Source of the DNA: Enterobacteriaceae bacterium UBA2655
Lineage (GTDB): Bacteria; Pseudomonadota; Gammaproteobacteria; Enterobacterales; Enterobacteriaceae
DNA: 40,245 nt
Reading direction: 5' to 3'
Assembly (NCBI GenBank): GCA_002359495.1
Contig: DENB01000031.1
Location: 3,602 to 43,846, forward strand
A program made the translations under genes and the position numbers. This document shows, one piece after another, positions 17,601 through 26,961 of the stretch (positions are counted from its first letter, which is position 1; each line of letters starts with the position of its first letter). Under the pieces are notes generated by a model that saw only the letters and a program-made list of their open reading frames with translations, searched no databases and was not told the origin of the DNA.

Positions 17601-20151
17601 AGAGCTGATGAGGAAGCGACAGCGGATTAAGCTTCAGCTTCTGATAGCTCTCTATCCACTGATGATACTTATCGCCATTTTCCCACAGACGTGAATGCAC
17701 GCGCGCCAGTACCACCGGATCGCTGATCAGCTGCAAACGCTGCTCGCGGTTCAGTTTTTCCGGCGTATCGCTCAGCGCGAGATCGACGCGGCGATCGCGC
17801 GCATGGTCCAGCAGCTGGCTTTGCTTATGTCGCGACGTCGCCAGCGCGGTTGCCAGCGCGTTAAAGGAAGGATGAAACAAGGCGTGCATAAAGCCATGCT
17901 TCAGCGCGCGCGCGCGGTTCTGCTCGACGTAGCGATCGGTATCGACCAGCTCCTGCGGCGGCTCGTACTCTTCCGGGATCAGGAACAGGTTCGCCCGCCG
18001 GCTTTTCAGCCCCACCGTCGCGCGGCTGGACATCACCGAAACGAACGGCGACAGGATCAGCGAGAAGACGATAGGCGCCAGCCACCAGAGGAAGTTGAGA
18101 TCCAGCAGCCCCATGCCGACCGCCCAGACAATGCCGAGCAGCATCTGCGAACCGTGGCGGGCGAAGGCTTCGCTCCAGGGGGTGGCGTCGTCGTCGCGCT
18201 GCGGCGAATTCCAAACCACTTCCCAGCCGAGGAAGGCGCTGACGACAAATACCGTATGGAACAGCATACGCACCGGCGCCAGCAGCACGGAGAAGAGCAT
18301 CTCCAGCAGCAGCGAGACAAAGAGGCGAACTGGTCCGCCGTAGGCTTTGGAGCCCTTGCACCAGATCAACACCACGCTCAGGAGCTTCGGCAGGAACAGC
18401 AGCACCAGCGTGGTTGAGAAGAGCGCAATTGCCAGCTCAGGACGCCATTGCGGCCATACCGGAAACAGCTGACGCGGCTGCAGGAAGTACTGCGGCTCCA
18501 TCAGGGTATGCACCACCTGCAATGCGGTCGACAAGGCGAGGAACATAAACCACAGCGGCGCGGAGAGATAAGACATCACGCCCGTCAGGAATACCGCGCG
18601 ATGCACCGGATGCATGCCTTTCACCAGGAACAGACGGAAGTTCATCAAGTTGCCGTGACACCAGCGACGGTCGCGCTTCAGTTCGTCGAGCAGGTTAGGC
18701 GGCAGCTCTTCATACGAGCCCGGCAGATCGTAGGCGATCCAGACGCCCCACCCGGCGCGGCGCATCAGCGCGGCTTCGACAAAGTCGTGCGACAATATTG
18801 AACCGGCGAAGGAGCCTTCGCCCGGCAGCGGCGCCAGCGCGCAGTGCTCGATAAAAGGCTTCACGCGGATAATGGCGTTGTGTCCCCAGTAGTGGGACTC
18901 CCCCAGCTGCCAGAAGTGCAGGCCAGCGGTAAACAGCGGACCGTAAACACGTGTGGCGAACTGCTGGCAACGGGCGTACAGCGTGTCCATGCCGGAGGCT
19001 TTCGGCGATGACTGAATGATGCCGGCGTTCGGGTTGGCTTCCATCATGCGCACCAGGCCGGTGAGACATTCGCCGCTCATCACGCTGTCCGCATCAAGCA
19101 CCACCATATAGCTGTACTGGCTGCCCCAGCGACGGCAGAAGTCGTCGATGTTGCCGCTTTTACGTTTGACACGGCGGCGACGGCGGCGGTAGAAAATTTT
19201 CCCCGCGCCTTCGACATCGCGCACCAGCTCCATCCAGGCTTTCTGCTCCGCCACGGCGATATCCGCATCATAGCTGTCGCTGAGGATGTAGACGTCGAAG
19301 TGTTCGCCGTTGCCGGTACGCTTCACCGATTCCCACGTCGCGCGCAGGCCGGCGAAGACGCGCTCGACGTCCTCATTACAGATCGGCATGATCAGCGCGG
19401 TGCGATGTTCCGGGTTAAGCGGCTCATCGCCGGTAGTGGAATAGGAGATGCTGTATTTATCGCGGCCGATCAGCAGCTGCAGGAAGCCCATCAGCGCCGT
19501 CCAGAAGCCGGCGGAAACCCAACAAAACAGAATGGCGAACAGAAACAGAATGCCGGTCTGCAGAATGTACGGCAGGATTTGCAGCAACGACTGCTGCCAG
19601 TTCTGGTTGAGCATCTCCATGGGATCGAGCAGCGTCCAGCCCTGGTAAGGCAAAATAGTTTTCATATACCAGGTGGCGATAACGGTCTGGAACAGCGTCA
19701 AAATCAGCAGAATGTAACGGCGCATCGATCCCACATGACGCCATTTGTCCTCGGCGCGCTGCTCCTCCGCCGAGGCGTAGCGCGGGGTCGACTTATGGCC
19801 GCGCAGCGAATCCCAGGCGCGGGCAAGCGGATTGGTACGCCACGCTTCGGGAAACATCAGCGAGCGTGTTACTTTCGGCATCGCCTTCAGCGTGGTGCGA
19901 TTCAGATCATCTGTACCAAACTGTCGGCCTTCCGCGACCGACTCCGGCCAAGCCATCTGCACGCGGGACGATACCGATTTCAACGGCGCGTCGTCGGGGC
20001 GATCGCTGGCGGGATCATCCCGTCCCAGGGCGTCGTGGATAAAGTGAAACGCCTGCGCCCCCGCAAGGGAGGCGCTGAGCCGCTTATGGCCCGCCGCATC
20101 GATCGGCAGGGCTTTGATATAGTTTTGAGGTGTTAAAGTGAGTTTATTCAT
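17599..20151 (-). CDS. opgH: OpgH, glucan glucosyltransferase for osmoregulated periplasmic glucans
   Basis: This 850-residue inner-membrane GT2-family enzyme (MdoH) polymerises glucose from UDP-glucose into the beta-1,2 backbone of osmoregulated periplasmic glucans. Two membrane segments around residues 140-215 precede the cytoplasmic catalytic domain, with [12 protein letters not shown] as the DxD motif and RRWCHGNL as the Q/RxxRW acceptor motif. Several C-terminal membrane helices follow. Its ATG overlaps the opgG stop within ATGAATAA (8 bases), so translation is coupled. E. coli OpgH also inhibits FtsZ when UDP-glucose is abundant, through its N-terminal region. Confidence 0.96.
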   Translation of the reverse strand: MNKLTLTPQNYIKALPIDAAGHKRLSASLAGAQAFHFIHDALGRDDPASDRPDDAPLKSVSSRVQMAWPESVAEGRQFGTDDLNRTTLKAMPKVTRSLMFPEAWRTNPLARAWDSLRGHKSTPRYASAEEQRAEDKWRHVGSMRRYILLILTLFQTVIATWYMKTILPYQGWTLLDPMEMLNQNWQQSLLQILPYILQTGILFLFAILFCWVSAGFWTALMGFLQLLIGRDKYSISYSTTGDEPLNPEHRTALIMPICNEDVERVFAGLRATWESVKRTGNGEHFDVYILSDSYDADIAVAEQKAWMELVRDVEGAGKIFYRRRRRRVKRKSGNIDDFCRRWGSQYSYMVVLDADSVMSGECLTGLVRMMEANPNAGIIQSSPKASGMDTLYARCQQFATRVYGPLFTAGLHFWQLGESHYWGHNAIIRVKPFIEHCALAPLPGEGSFAGSILSHDFVEAALMRRAGWGVWIAYDLPGSYEELPPNLLDELKRDRRWCHGNLMNFRLFLVKGMHPVHRAVFLTGVMSYLSAPLWFMFLALSTALQVVHTLMEPQYFLQPRQLFPVWPQWRPELAIALFSTTLVLLFLPKLLSVVLIWCKGSKAYGGPVRLFVSLLLEMLFSVLLAPVRMLFHTVFVVSAFLGWEVVWNSPQRDDDATPWSEAFARHGSQMLLGIVWAVGMGLLDLNFLWWLAPIVFSLILSPFVSVMSSRATVGLKSRRANLFLIPEEYEPPQELVDTDRYVEQNRARALKHGFMHALFHPSFNALATALATSRHKQSQLLDHARDRRVDLALSDTPEKLNREQRLQLISDPVVLARVHSRLWENGDKYHQWIESYQKLKLNPLSLPHQL

Positions 20152-21712
20152 TGGCTGGCAACTGATAGCTCCAGGTTTCCGTCAATGTTTTGTCACCGCT
20201 AACCAGCGCCGCGCGCATCTCGGTCGGCTGCTTGTTGTCTTTTACGCGCAGGCGCAGCACCAGACGCCAGCCCTTGGTTACCGGGTTATAACGCACGCTC
20301 TGTTCAACCACTTCGCCGTTATCGCCCACGCTGACCTGCGGCGCGACCTGGCTGTTTTCCGGCATTTCGCTCATCGCTTTACCGACAAAATCCAGGGTAA
20401 AGGCGACGGTGCCATCCGGCTGACGTACCAGGTTGGACTGCTTCACGTCGCCCGCGGAGCGCAGCGTCGATTTCACCCAGGCGGTGTCATCAGAGTGCAG
20501 CTGATTTTCATCACGCGTGAAATGGAGGCGGTATTTGAAATGCATCTCTTTGCCCGGCTCCGGCAGGCTTTCCGGCGTCCAGAAGGCGACGATGTTGTCA
20601 TTGGTTTCATCCGCCGTCGGGATCTCTACCAGCTCCACGCGTCCTTTGCCCCAGTCGCCCACCGGTTCGACCCAGCCGCTCGGGCGTAGATCGTAACGGT
20701 CGTCCAGATCCTGGTAATTGCTGAAATCACGTCCGCGCTGCAGCAGACCGAAGCCTTTTGGACTTTCGATGGTGAAGGTGCTTACCGCCAGGTGACGTGG
20801 ATTGTTCAGCGGACGCCAGATCCATTCGCCGTTGCCGCTGTGGATGGAGAGCCCGTCAGAATCGTGCAGCGACGGACGGAAGTTCATTACCGGCGACGGC
20901 TGGTTGGCGCCGAACAGGAACATACTGGTCAGCGGCGCCACGCCCAGCTTGCCGACGTTGTCGCGCAAATAGACTTTGAAATCCACATCGACGGTAGTTT
21001 CCTGACCCGGGTGGATCACGAAGCGATAGGCACCCGTCGCGCGCGGCGAATCGAGCAGCGCATAGATCACCAGCTGCTTATCCTGCGGTTTCGGACGCTC
21101 GACCCAGAAGGCTTTGAAGCGCGGAAACTCTTCGCCGGACGGCAGCGCGGTATCGATCGCCAGCCCGCGCGCGGAGAGTCCGTAGACCTGACCGGCGCCG
21201 ATGACGCGAAAGTAGCTGGCGCCGAGGAAGCTGGTGATTTCGTCATCTTTTTTATCCTTTTTATTTAAAGGATAAAGCACTTTGAAACCGGCGAAGCCGA
21301 GGTTTTTCACCGCGTCCGCATCGTGCTTGACGTTGCCGAAATTGAAATAGTCGGGGCTGTATTTGATTTCACGCACCGAATTGGCCGTCACCTCGCTGAT
21401 TTTGACCGGCGTGTCGAAATACATCCCCTGATGATAGAACTCAAGACTGAAAGGCGTGCGGAGCTTGCCCCAGTATGCTTTGTCGTGGTTAAACTGGATC
21501 TGCTGATAATCAGCAAATTTCATTTCACGAAACTGAGAGGGTAAATTGCTTTTAGGCGCCTCGAAGCTTTTCCCTGCCAGCGCTTTGGCCTGTTTGGCCA
21601 CATCATCAATGTTGAACGCCCAGCTATTGTTGGCGTACAACGCCACCAGGACCGCCGCGCCAACCCAGCGCATTTTGACCAGTCCGGTAGTATTTTTCAC
21701 TGTATTCAGCAC
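20144..21712 (-). CDS. opgG: OpgG, periplasmic glucan biosynthesis protein
   Basis: This 522-residue periplasmic protein (MdoG) is required for glucan backbone synthesis and probably for adding beta-1,6 branches; recent family work places it among glycoside hydrolases. The signal peptide lies at [19 protein letters not shown], followed by [16 protein letters not shown]. Conserved core stretches include [33 protein letters not shown] and [12 protein letters not shown]. The start used is GTG at 21712, behind a long G run (AAAGGGGGG); an ATG 13 codons later, at the KMRW point, would match the shorter E. coli N-terminus. First gene of opgGH, divergent from opgC. Confidence 0.95.
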   Translation of the reverse strand: MLNTVKNTTGLVKMRWVGAAVLVALYANNSWAFNIDDVAKQAKALAGKSFEAPKSNLPSQFREMKFADYQQIQFNHDKAYWGKLRTPFSLEFYHQGMYFDTPVKISEVTANSVREIKYSPDYFNFGNVKHDADAVKNLGFAGFKVLYPLNKKDKKDDEITSFLGASYFRVIGAGQVYGLSARGLAIDTALPSGEEFPRFKAFWVERPKPQDKQLVIYALLDSPRATGAYRFVIHPGQETTVDVDFKVYLRDNVGKLGVAPLTSMFLFGANQPSPVMNFRPSLHDSDGLSIHSGNGEWIWRPLNNPRHLAVSTFTIESPKGFGLLQRGRDFSNYQDLDDRYDLRPSGWVEPVGDWGKGRVELVEIPTADETNDNIVAFWTPESLPEPGKEMHFKYRLHFTRDENQLHSDDTAWVKSTLRSAGDVKQSNLVRQPDGTVAFTLDFVGKAMSEMPENSQVAPQVSVGDNGEVVEQSVRYNPVTKGWRLVLRLRVKDNKQPTEMRAALVSGDKTLTETWSYQLPANE

Positions 21713-21780
21713 ATCCCCCCCTTTCGTGTGCTTAGATCAAACCCATTTATCTTAAAGGATTATTCTGTTTTCCGACAGCA

Positions 21781-21834
21781 GGGACAAAAGATTGTTCCCT
21801 TGTTCCGTAAGCCTCGAAGGCGTTTTTCGGACAA
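21781..21834 (-). repeat. Structured leader upstream of opgG
   Basis: TTGTTCCG (21800-21807) and CGGACAA (21828-21834) enclose GCCT (21811-21814) and AGGC (21818-21821), an imperfect long hairpin. Next to it lie two direct copies of TTGTTCC (21792-21798 and 21800-21806) and GGGACAA (21781-21787). It lies 70-120 bases before opgG in the divergent opgG/opgC intergenic region. Confidence 0.4.
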
Positions 21835-21950
21835 TTAAACGAAACAGACTGAACTGATAGTATACCTTGTTTACAGCAGGTAGAATTTTCCTCCGGCATA
21901 CTCCGGTTTCAGGGCGAAACCGGCCGAAACGTACCGACTATTGGGATCCT

Positions 21951-23075
21951 ATGAGTACAGTAAAACCTGAACGTGAATATTTTCTCGATTCGATCCGGGC
22001 ATATTTGATGTTATTAGGCGTGCCTTTTCACGTCTCTCTTATCTACTCCAGCCAGAAATGGGCCGTTAACAGTCAGGATCCGTCGCTCTGGCTGACGGTG
22101 CTGAATGATTTTATCCATGCTTTTCGCATGCAGGTGTTCTTCGTTATTTCCGGCTACTTCTCCTACATGCTTTATCTGCGCTACCAACCTCAGCGCTGGC
22201 TGAAGGTGCGTCTGGAGCGCGTCGGCATCCCGATGCTGACCGCCGTGCCGCTGATCACCCTGCCGCAGTTTTTTATGCTGAAAGCCTGGTCGCAAAAAAT
22301 CGGCGACTGGAACGGCTTTAGCCTCTACCAGAAATACAACACGCTGATGTGGGAGCTGATCTCGCATCTGTGGTTTCTGCTGGTCCTGGTTATCCTCACC
22401 ACGCTGGGCATGCTCAGCTTTCGCTGGCTGCGCGACCAGCGACATAAAAGGGACTATTCCCGGGTCGGCTGGGGCGCGCTAACGCTCTCTCTGCTGGGCT
22501 GGGCCCTGCTCTGGTGCCTGTTCCGCCGTCTTATCTTTATTTATCAGCCCCTGTGGCTGATGGATGGTCTGTTCAGCATCGCCGTTATGCAGTCGCTGTT
22601 TTTTCTGCCCTTTTTTATGCTGGGCGCGCTCGCCTGGAAACATCCGCCGCTAAAGGCGCTGTTTGTCCGGTTTAATCCGCTGATGCACTGCGGTGCCATC
22701 ATCGCCTTTATCGCCTATATGCTGAACCAGCGTTACAGCAGCGGCGAAGGCTGGCTGTATGAGATCGATGCGCTGATCTCGACGCTGATGGGGCTGTGCA
22801 TGCTCAATGTCTGCTTCTGCTTCGGCCACAAGCTGCTTAATTCGCACTCGCCGCGCATTCTTTATCTGGTGAACGCCTCGCTGTTTATCTACCTGGTGCA
22901 CCATCCGCTGACGCTGCTGTACGGCATTTTTATCACGCCTCACATCGCGAATAACACGCTGGGCTTTTTCTGCGGCCTGCTGCTGGTGTTCGGCGTCGCC
23001 TTTACCCTATATGAAATTCATCTGCGTATTCCGCTGCTGAAGTTTCTGTTTTCAGGGAAAAAGCCGCGGCAGTAA
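21951..23075 (+). CDS. opgC: OpgC, glucan succinyltransferase
   Basis: This 374-residue polytopic acyltransferase-3 family protein (MdoC) transfers succinyl groups to periplasmic glucans. Family stretches are [45 protein letters not shown] and [14 protein letters not shown], the last near the C-terminus. About ten membrane segments are evident. The frame extends to 21867, but [11 protein letters not shown] at 21951 fits the E. coli start. The ribosome site is poor (GGGATCCT). It diverges from opgGH, so the three glucan genes share one intergenic control region. Confidence 0.95.
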   Translation: MSTVKPEREYFLDSIRAYLMLLGVPFHVSLIYSSQKWAVNSQDPSLWLTVLNDFIHAFRMQVFFVISGYFSYMLYLRYQPQRWLKVRLERVGIPMLTAVPLITLPQFFMLKAWSQKIGDWNGFSLYQKYNTLMWELISHLWFLLVLVILTTLGMLSFRWLRDQRHKRDYSRVGWGALTLSLLGWALLWCLFRRLIFIYQPLWLMDGLFSIAVMQSLFFLPFFMLGALAWKHPPLKALFVRFNPLMHCGAIIAFIAYMLNQRYSSGEGWLYEIDALISTLMGLCMLNVCFCFGHKLLNSHSPRILYLVNASLFIYLVHHPLTLLYGIFITPHIANNTLGFFCGLLLVFGVAFTLYEIHLRIPLLKFLFSGKKPRQ

Positions 23076-23100
23076 CCTGACAGGGTCGATCCGGCCCTCT

Positions 23101-24564
23101 CTACAACAGCCACTCGACCGGCAAACGCCATACCAGCCGCACCAGCAGCCGTTGCAGCAGGCTGCTGCGCGGCTCATGCTTATGCACAATCTCGTTCGCT
23201 TCGCCCGGGTATTCAATCCAGTTCACCCTGCCCCATTTATCCAGCCGCAACGTCCAGGCGCGATCGCGCAGCGACTGGCTGAAACGCTGATGGGTTTGCT
23301 GCGCCAGCTCTTTGCTCTCGATTACCAGCCCCATTTCCGTGTTGAGATCGGCGGAGCGCGGATCGAAATTAAACGAGCCGATAAACAGCTTATGGTTGTC
23401 CACCGTAAAGGTTTTCGCATGCAGGCTGGAGCCGGAGTTACCGGTCAGGCCGCGGTCGTGAGCGGGAGGATCGTTTGGACTGTATTGCGGCTTTAGCTCA
23501 TAAAGCGCAATGCCGTGACGCAGTAACTTTTTGCGCCATTTGGCGTAGCCGGCATGCACGACGGTGACGTCGTTAGCCGCCAGCGAGTTAGTAAGAATGG
23601 CAATTTTAACGCCGTTGCGCTTCAGCGCCAGCAGCTGGGCGATACCGGCGCGCGTCGGGACGAAATAGGCGGAGATAATGTCGAACTGCTGCTGCGGTTT
23701 ACCGATCACCTCCAGCATGCGCTGCGGCAGCAGACTGCCGCGGCGCGCTTTGCCCAGCCCTTTGCGCGGATCGTCGCTCAGCAGCCGCGCCCTGGCCCAC
23801 GTCATTTTCAGCGTGCCGCCAGCCAGCTGGCTGACGAAATGGGACTCCTCCAGCCGCTGCATATAGCGCGTCACCGGCTCGCTGTTGTGCCAGGCCTCCG
23901 GCAGCCGCACCGCCTCATGCGGATCGCGGTGGCTTTCCACCACCCGCTGCAGCGGCGCCACCGCTTTGCTTGTCCAGTAGCGTTCGAAATCCTCCGCCAC
24001 CTCCTGCACGACCGGGCCGATAGCCAGCACGTCCAGATCGGCGAACAGCGGCTCATTGCCGGTGCCGAAGTACTCATCGCCGACATTGCGTCCGCCTACC
24101 AGCGTCGCCACGCCATCGACGGTAAAGCTTTTATTGTGCATGCGGCGGTTAAGCCGGGCGAAATCGGTGAGATAGCCCAACGCGCGCAGCGTGCGGAAGG
24201 AAAAAGGGTTAAACAGCTTGATTTCGATGTTGGGGTGACGGTTCATCTCCGCCAAGGTGTCATCCAGGCCCGGCGTGTTGTTGTCGTCCAGCAGCAGCCG
24301 GACCTTCACGCCACGCGTCGCCGACTCCAGCAGCGCGCTAAACAGCAGGCGGCCCGACATGTCGTTTTGCCAGATATAATACTGCACGTCGATGCTGCGC
24401 TGCGCCATGCTCATCAGCAGGTAACGCGCGGCGAACGCGTCCAGCCCATCGTTAAGCGGATGAATGCCGCTCAGTCCCGGATGCCTGGCGATGCGCGCGC
24501 CGACAATTTGGCCCAGCCAAGTTTGCGAAAGCTCATCCTGATGAAAATCTACTGCTTCTGCCAT
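23101..24564 (-). CDS. clsC: Cardiolipin synthase C
   Basis: This phospholipase D superfamily protein of ~487 residues has two HKD motifs: HNKSFTVDGVATLVGGRN in the first half and HAKTFTVDNHKLFIGSFN in the second. E. coli ClsC (YmdC) makes cardiolipin from phosphatidylglycerol plus phosphatidylethanolamine and works best with YmdB co-expressed. Two ATGs are possible. AGGGA abuts the first (24570) but sits 6 bases from the second (24564), so 24564 is preferred. The N-terminal ~20 residues are unlike E. coli. It lies 31 bases after ymdB, as a ymdB-clsC operon, and its end converges with opgC. Confidence 0.92.
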   Translation of the reverse strand: MAEAVDFHQDELSQTWLGQIVGARIARHPGLSGIHPLNDGLDAFAARYLLMSMAQRSIDVQYYIWQNDMSGRLLFSALLESATRGVKVRLLLDDNNTPGLDDTLAEMNRHPNIEIKLFNPFSFRTLRALGYLTDFARLNRRMHNKSFTVDGVATLVGGRNVGDEYFGTGNEPLFADLDVLAIGPVVQEVAEDFERYWTSKAVAPLQRVVESHRDPHEAVRLPEAWHNSEPVTRYMQRLEESHFVSQLAGGTLKMTWARARLLSDDPRKGLGKARRGSLLPQRMLEVIGKPQQQFDIISAYFVPTRAGIAQLLALKRNGVKIAILTNSLAANDVTVVHAGYAKWRKKLLRHGIALYELKPQYSPNDPPAHDRGLTGNSGSSLHAKTFTVDNHKLFIGSFNFDPRSADLNTEMGLVIESKELAQQTHQRFSQSLRDRAWTLRLDKWGRVNWIEYPGEANEIVHKHEPRSSLLQRLLVRLVWRLPVEWLL

Positions 24565-24595
24565 GTGCATTCCCTGTTCCAGTCACATCTTTTTA

Positions 24596-25165
24596 TTATC
24601 CTTCGCCATGCGTCTGCTGACTATACGACCCTTCCGAGTGTTGCCATTTCGCCAGCAGGCCCTCATAGAGCGCGAACGTCTGCTCGTCATAACAGGCGAA
24701 CCAGACCTGTTTCGGCCACTCGCTTTGCCGCAGCGCTTCGATAACGGTAGCGAACGCAATCTGCGCCGCCTGATCTTTGGGATAGCCGTAAATGCCGGTG
24801 CTGATGGAGGGAAACGCCACGCTGTCGATCTGGTTTTCACGCGCCAGCGACAGGCTGTTGCGATAGGCGTTCGCCAGCAGGCGGGCTTCGTCGTGACCGC
24901 CGCCGCGCCAGATCGGCCCTACGGTATGGATCACCGCGCGGGCGTTCAGCCTGCCCGCCTCGGTGATCACCGCCTCCCCGACGGGACATTCCCCCTGGCG
25001 GGCCACGACTGCGCGGCAAGCCGCCAGCAACGCCGGTCCGGCGGCGCGATGGATCGCGCCATCGACGCCGCCGCCGCCCATCAGCGACGAGTTTGCCGCG
25101 TTGACGATCGCGCCGACCTGCAGGCGCGTAATATCGCCACGTATAATGCGTATACAGTTTGCCAT
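24596..25165 (-). CDS. ymdB: YmdB, O-acetyl-ADP-ribose deacetylase (macro domain)
   Basis: This 189-residue macrodomain enzyme deacetylates O-acetyl-ADP-ribose; the E. coli protein also inhibits RNase III. Asn25 and Asp35, needed for catalysis, are present in [20 protein letters not shown]. The phosphate-binding loop is [21 protein letters not shown] precedes the ATG. It is ~12 residues longer than E. coli YmdB, mostly at the C-terminus (ending [16 protein letters not shown]). First gene of the ymdB-clsC pair and divergent from the glycosidase gene. It marks the end of the conserved E. coli-like order. Confidence 0.95.
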   Translation of the reverse strand: MANCIRIIRGDITRLQVGAIVNAANSSLMGGGGVDGAIHRAAGPALLAACRAVVARQGECPVGEAVITEAGRLNARAVIHTVGPIWRGGGHDEARLLANAYRNSLSLARENQIDSVAFPSISTGIYGYPKDQAAQIAFATVIEALRQSEWPKQVWFACYDEQTFALYEGLLAKWQHSEGSYSQQTHGEG

Positions 25166-25279
25166 TCGCCTCTCCTCACGCCTGAAACCCTTTGCCCGCG
25201 ACAGAAATATCCCGTTTGCATTTTAGTCTAGACTTAGCGAGACATTCTGTGTCCGCCGATCGCCCGGAAGGAGAGGAAA

Positions 25280-26443
25280 ATGCCCGATCAGCCCCTTACC
25301 GCCAGACCGCAACGCTATCAACCCCGCTTGTTCCGCAGCTTTTTTCAGGGCAGCTTTCCCTGTTCCACCGCTCGCCGCGCCGAAGGCAAACGGCTGGATA
25401 TGGTGATCAGCAGCGGGCACGATATGCTGCTGGACAAAGATTACGCCGCGCTGGCGGAGAGGCAGTTGCTGACCGCGCGCGACGGCGCGCGCTGGTATCT
25501 GATCGAGAAAAATCCCGGCGAGTATGACTGGGACACCTTTTTACCGATGATCCACTCGGCCGAACGGCACGGCATGGAGATCATCTGGGAGCTGGCGCAC
25601 TTCGGCTATCCCGATCATCTGAACATCTGGAAAAGCGCCTTCGTCGATCATTTCGAACGTTTCGCCCGCGCCATGGCGACGCTGATGCGCGATGAGGGCA
25701 TTACGCATCCTTTCTTTACGCCGATTAACCAAATTTCGTTCTGGTCATGGGCGGGCGCCGACGTCGCCTGGCTGAACCCGCACAGCGCGCAACGGGGCAA
25801 GGAGCTGAAGCGCCAGCTGGTTCGCGCCTCGCTGGCCGCTATCGGCGCCATTCGCGAAGTTTTTCCCGATGCGCGTTTCGTGTTAACCGATCCGCTGGTG
25901 CAGGTCGCCACCCATCCGGCTAACCCGGACAGCAAGCCTTGGGCGGACGCCCAGCATCAGGCGCAGTTCGAAGCCTGGGATATGCTGGCGGGCAGACAGG
26001 CGCCCGAACTGGGCGGCCATACCGACAACCTGGATATCATCGGCCTGAACTACTACCCGGATAACCACTGGTTTTTCCCTGACGAAACCTTAGCGGAGGA
26101 TCATCCGGCGCGGTTGCCGCTGCATAAGCTGCTGGAACAGTACTGGATGCGCTACAACCGTCCGCTGCTACTGGCGGAAACCGGCGCGGAGGGTGACGCG
26201 CGCGCCCCCTGGCTGCGCAAAGTCAGCGACGAGGTGACGCTGGCGCTTAACGAAGGCGTGGCGGTAGAAGGCATTTCGCTCTATCCGGTGGTGGAGTATC
26301 CGGCGTGGGCCGACGATCGACGATCGCCCGGTCCGCTGTTCGGCCTGGGCGATCCCAACGGCAATCGCACCCTGCACGAGGCGCTGGCGCTGGAGTTGCG
26401 CAGTCAGCAGATCAAAATGCAGAGCCGCTATCAGGAGCGCTGA
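25280..26443 (+). CDS. GH1-like beta-glycosidase with Gln at the acid/base site
   Basis: This 387-residue protein follows the layout of small GH1-type (clan GH-A) glycosidases found in proteobacteria. The N-terminal motif is RSFFQGSFPCST; GRxxDM-like and HFGYPDHL motifs follow, and the second catalytic region is LLLAETGAEG with Glu300 as the candidate nucleophile. At the acid/base site, where the family should read N-E, the sequence is TPINQISFWSWAG: Gln151 (CAA at 25730-25732). Plant myrosinases show a similar Glu-to-Gln change. It may be inactive, or act on substrates with a good leaving group. AGGAGAGG sits just before the ATG. Divergent from ymdB; the substrate is unknown. Confidence 0.82.
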   Translation: MPDQPLTARPQRYQPRLFRSFFQGSFPCSTARRAEGKRLDMVISSGHDMLLDKDYAALAERQLLTARDGARWYLIEKNPGEYDWDTFLPMIHSAERHGMEIIWELAHFGYPDHLNIWKSAFVDHFERFARAMATLMRDEGITHPFFTPINQISFWSWAGADVAWLNPHSAQRGKELKRQLVRASLAAIGAIREVFPDARFVLTDPLVQVATHPANPDSKPWADAQHQAQFEAWDMLAGRQAPELGGHTDNLDIIGLNYYPDNHWFFPDETLAEDHPARLPLHKLLEQYWMRYNRPLLLAETGAEGDARAPWLRKVSDEVTLALNEGVAVEGISLYPVVEYPAWADDRRSPGPLFGLGDPNGNRTLHEALALELRSQQIKMQSRYQER

Positions 26444-26604
26444 GCGGGATGATGTTTTTTCGTGCAGGATTGAATATTCAATGCGGGATCGGCAGGATGA
26501 CGCTCGTCGGTAAGCCAGGTCATCGTAAACAGGAACACGACGCCAATCAGGCAGGCCGAAAGCAGGCCGGCAATGGCAATCAGCATGTCATCTCTGGATT
26601 CCAT
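26431..26604 (-). CDS. 57-residue single-span membrane protein, unknown
   Basis: The frame starts MESRDDMLIAIAGLLSACLI and ends HHPAQRS. One hydrophobic helix spans about residues 7-31 (LIAIAGLLSACLIGVVFLFT), followed by a short polar tail with one Cys and several His. GAGGAG lies 6 bases before the ATG at 26604; another ATG two codons upstream abuts the ribosome site and is less likely. It overlaps the glycosidase 3' end by 13 bases tail to tail. It is the second of two tandem tiny genes, 39 bases after the first. I do not recognise the family. Confidence 0.6.
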   Translation of the reverse strand: MESRDDMLIAIAGLLSACLIGVVFLFTMTWLTDERHPADPALNIQSCTKKHHPAQRS

Positions 26605-26643
26605 CGACATCTCCTCAGGGGTCCCTGCTTCCTTATCCGACAG

Positions 26644-26787
26644 TCAGCTCATCCATAGCGTTATCATCAGAACGAAGATTATAAGAGTAACCGAGGTCAC
26701 CGCAAGCACTACGATGGCGAAATGCGCGTCGTCCAAAGTATGGCGCAAATGCTCTTCAGGTTCATCGGGCGGAACAGGATAACTCAT
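26644..26787 (-). CDS. 47-residue single-span membrane protein, unknown
   Basis: The frame starts MSYPVPPDEPEEHLRHTLDD and ends MITLWMS. An acidic N-terminal third is followed by one C-terminal membrane helix (AIVVLAVTSVTLIIFVLMI), a tail-anchored look. No clear Shine-Dalgarno precedes the ATG. It lies 39 bases upstream of the 57-residue gene and just after a terminator-like hairpin. Two small membrane proteins in tandem, one with an excellent ribosome site, argue for real genes. No homologue comes to mind. Confidence 0.5.
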   Translation of the reverse strand: MSYPVPPDEPEEHLRHTLDDAHFAIVVLAVTSVTLIIFVLMITLWMS

Positions 26788-26818
26788 AGTGGCGTCTTAG
26801 CGGTTCTGATTCTCAGGC

Positions 26819-26843
26819 GAAAAAATATGCGCGCCGCGCATAT
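26819..26843 (-). terminator. Terminator-like hairpin in the leader of the tiny membrane genes
   Basis: ATATGCGC (26825-26832) and GCGCATAT (26836-26843) form an 8-bp perfect stem. On the minus strand it is followed by a run of T's, 30 bases before the 47-residue gene. A -10-like TATTAT lies ~30 bases upstream on the minus strand, so this may be an attenuator rather than a plain stop. Confidence 0.5.
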
Positions 26844-26931
26844 CAGGCGAGCCCGGGTGCTGCGCGACATAATAGCGGAATCGCGCCGCCAGACCAGCGC
26901 TTTCTGACAGGTCCGGCATCATACGGAAAGT

Positions 26932-26959
26932 AAAACGGGGCGATTATCGCCCCGTTTTT
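26932..26959 (-). terminator. Bidirectional terminator of the siderophore receptor gene
   Basis: ACGGGGCGA pairs with CGCCCCGT in a near-perfect stem (26935-26955), with A's on one side and T's on the other, directly after the receptor stop. Confidence 0.88.
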
Positions 26960-26961
26960 CA

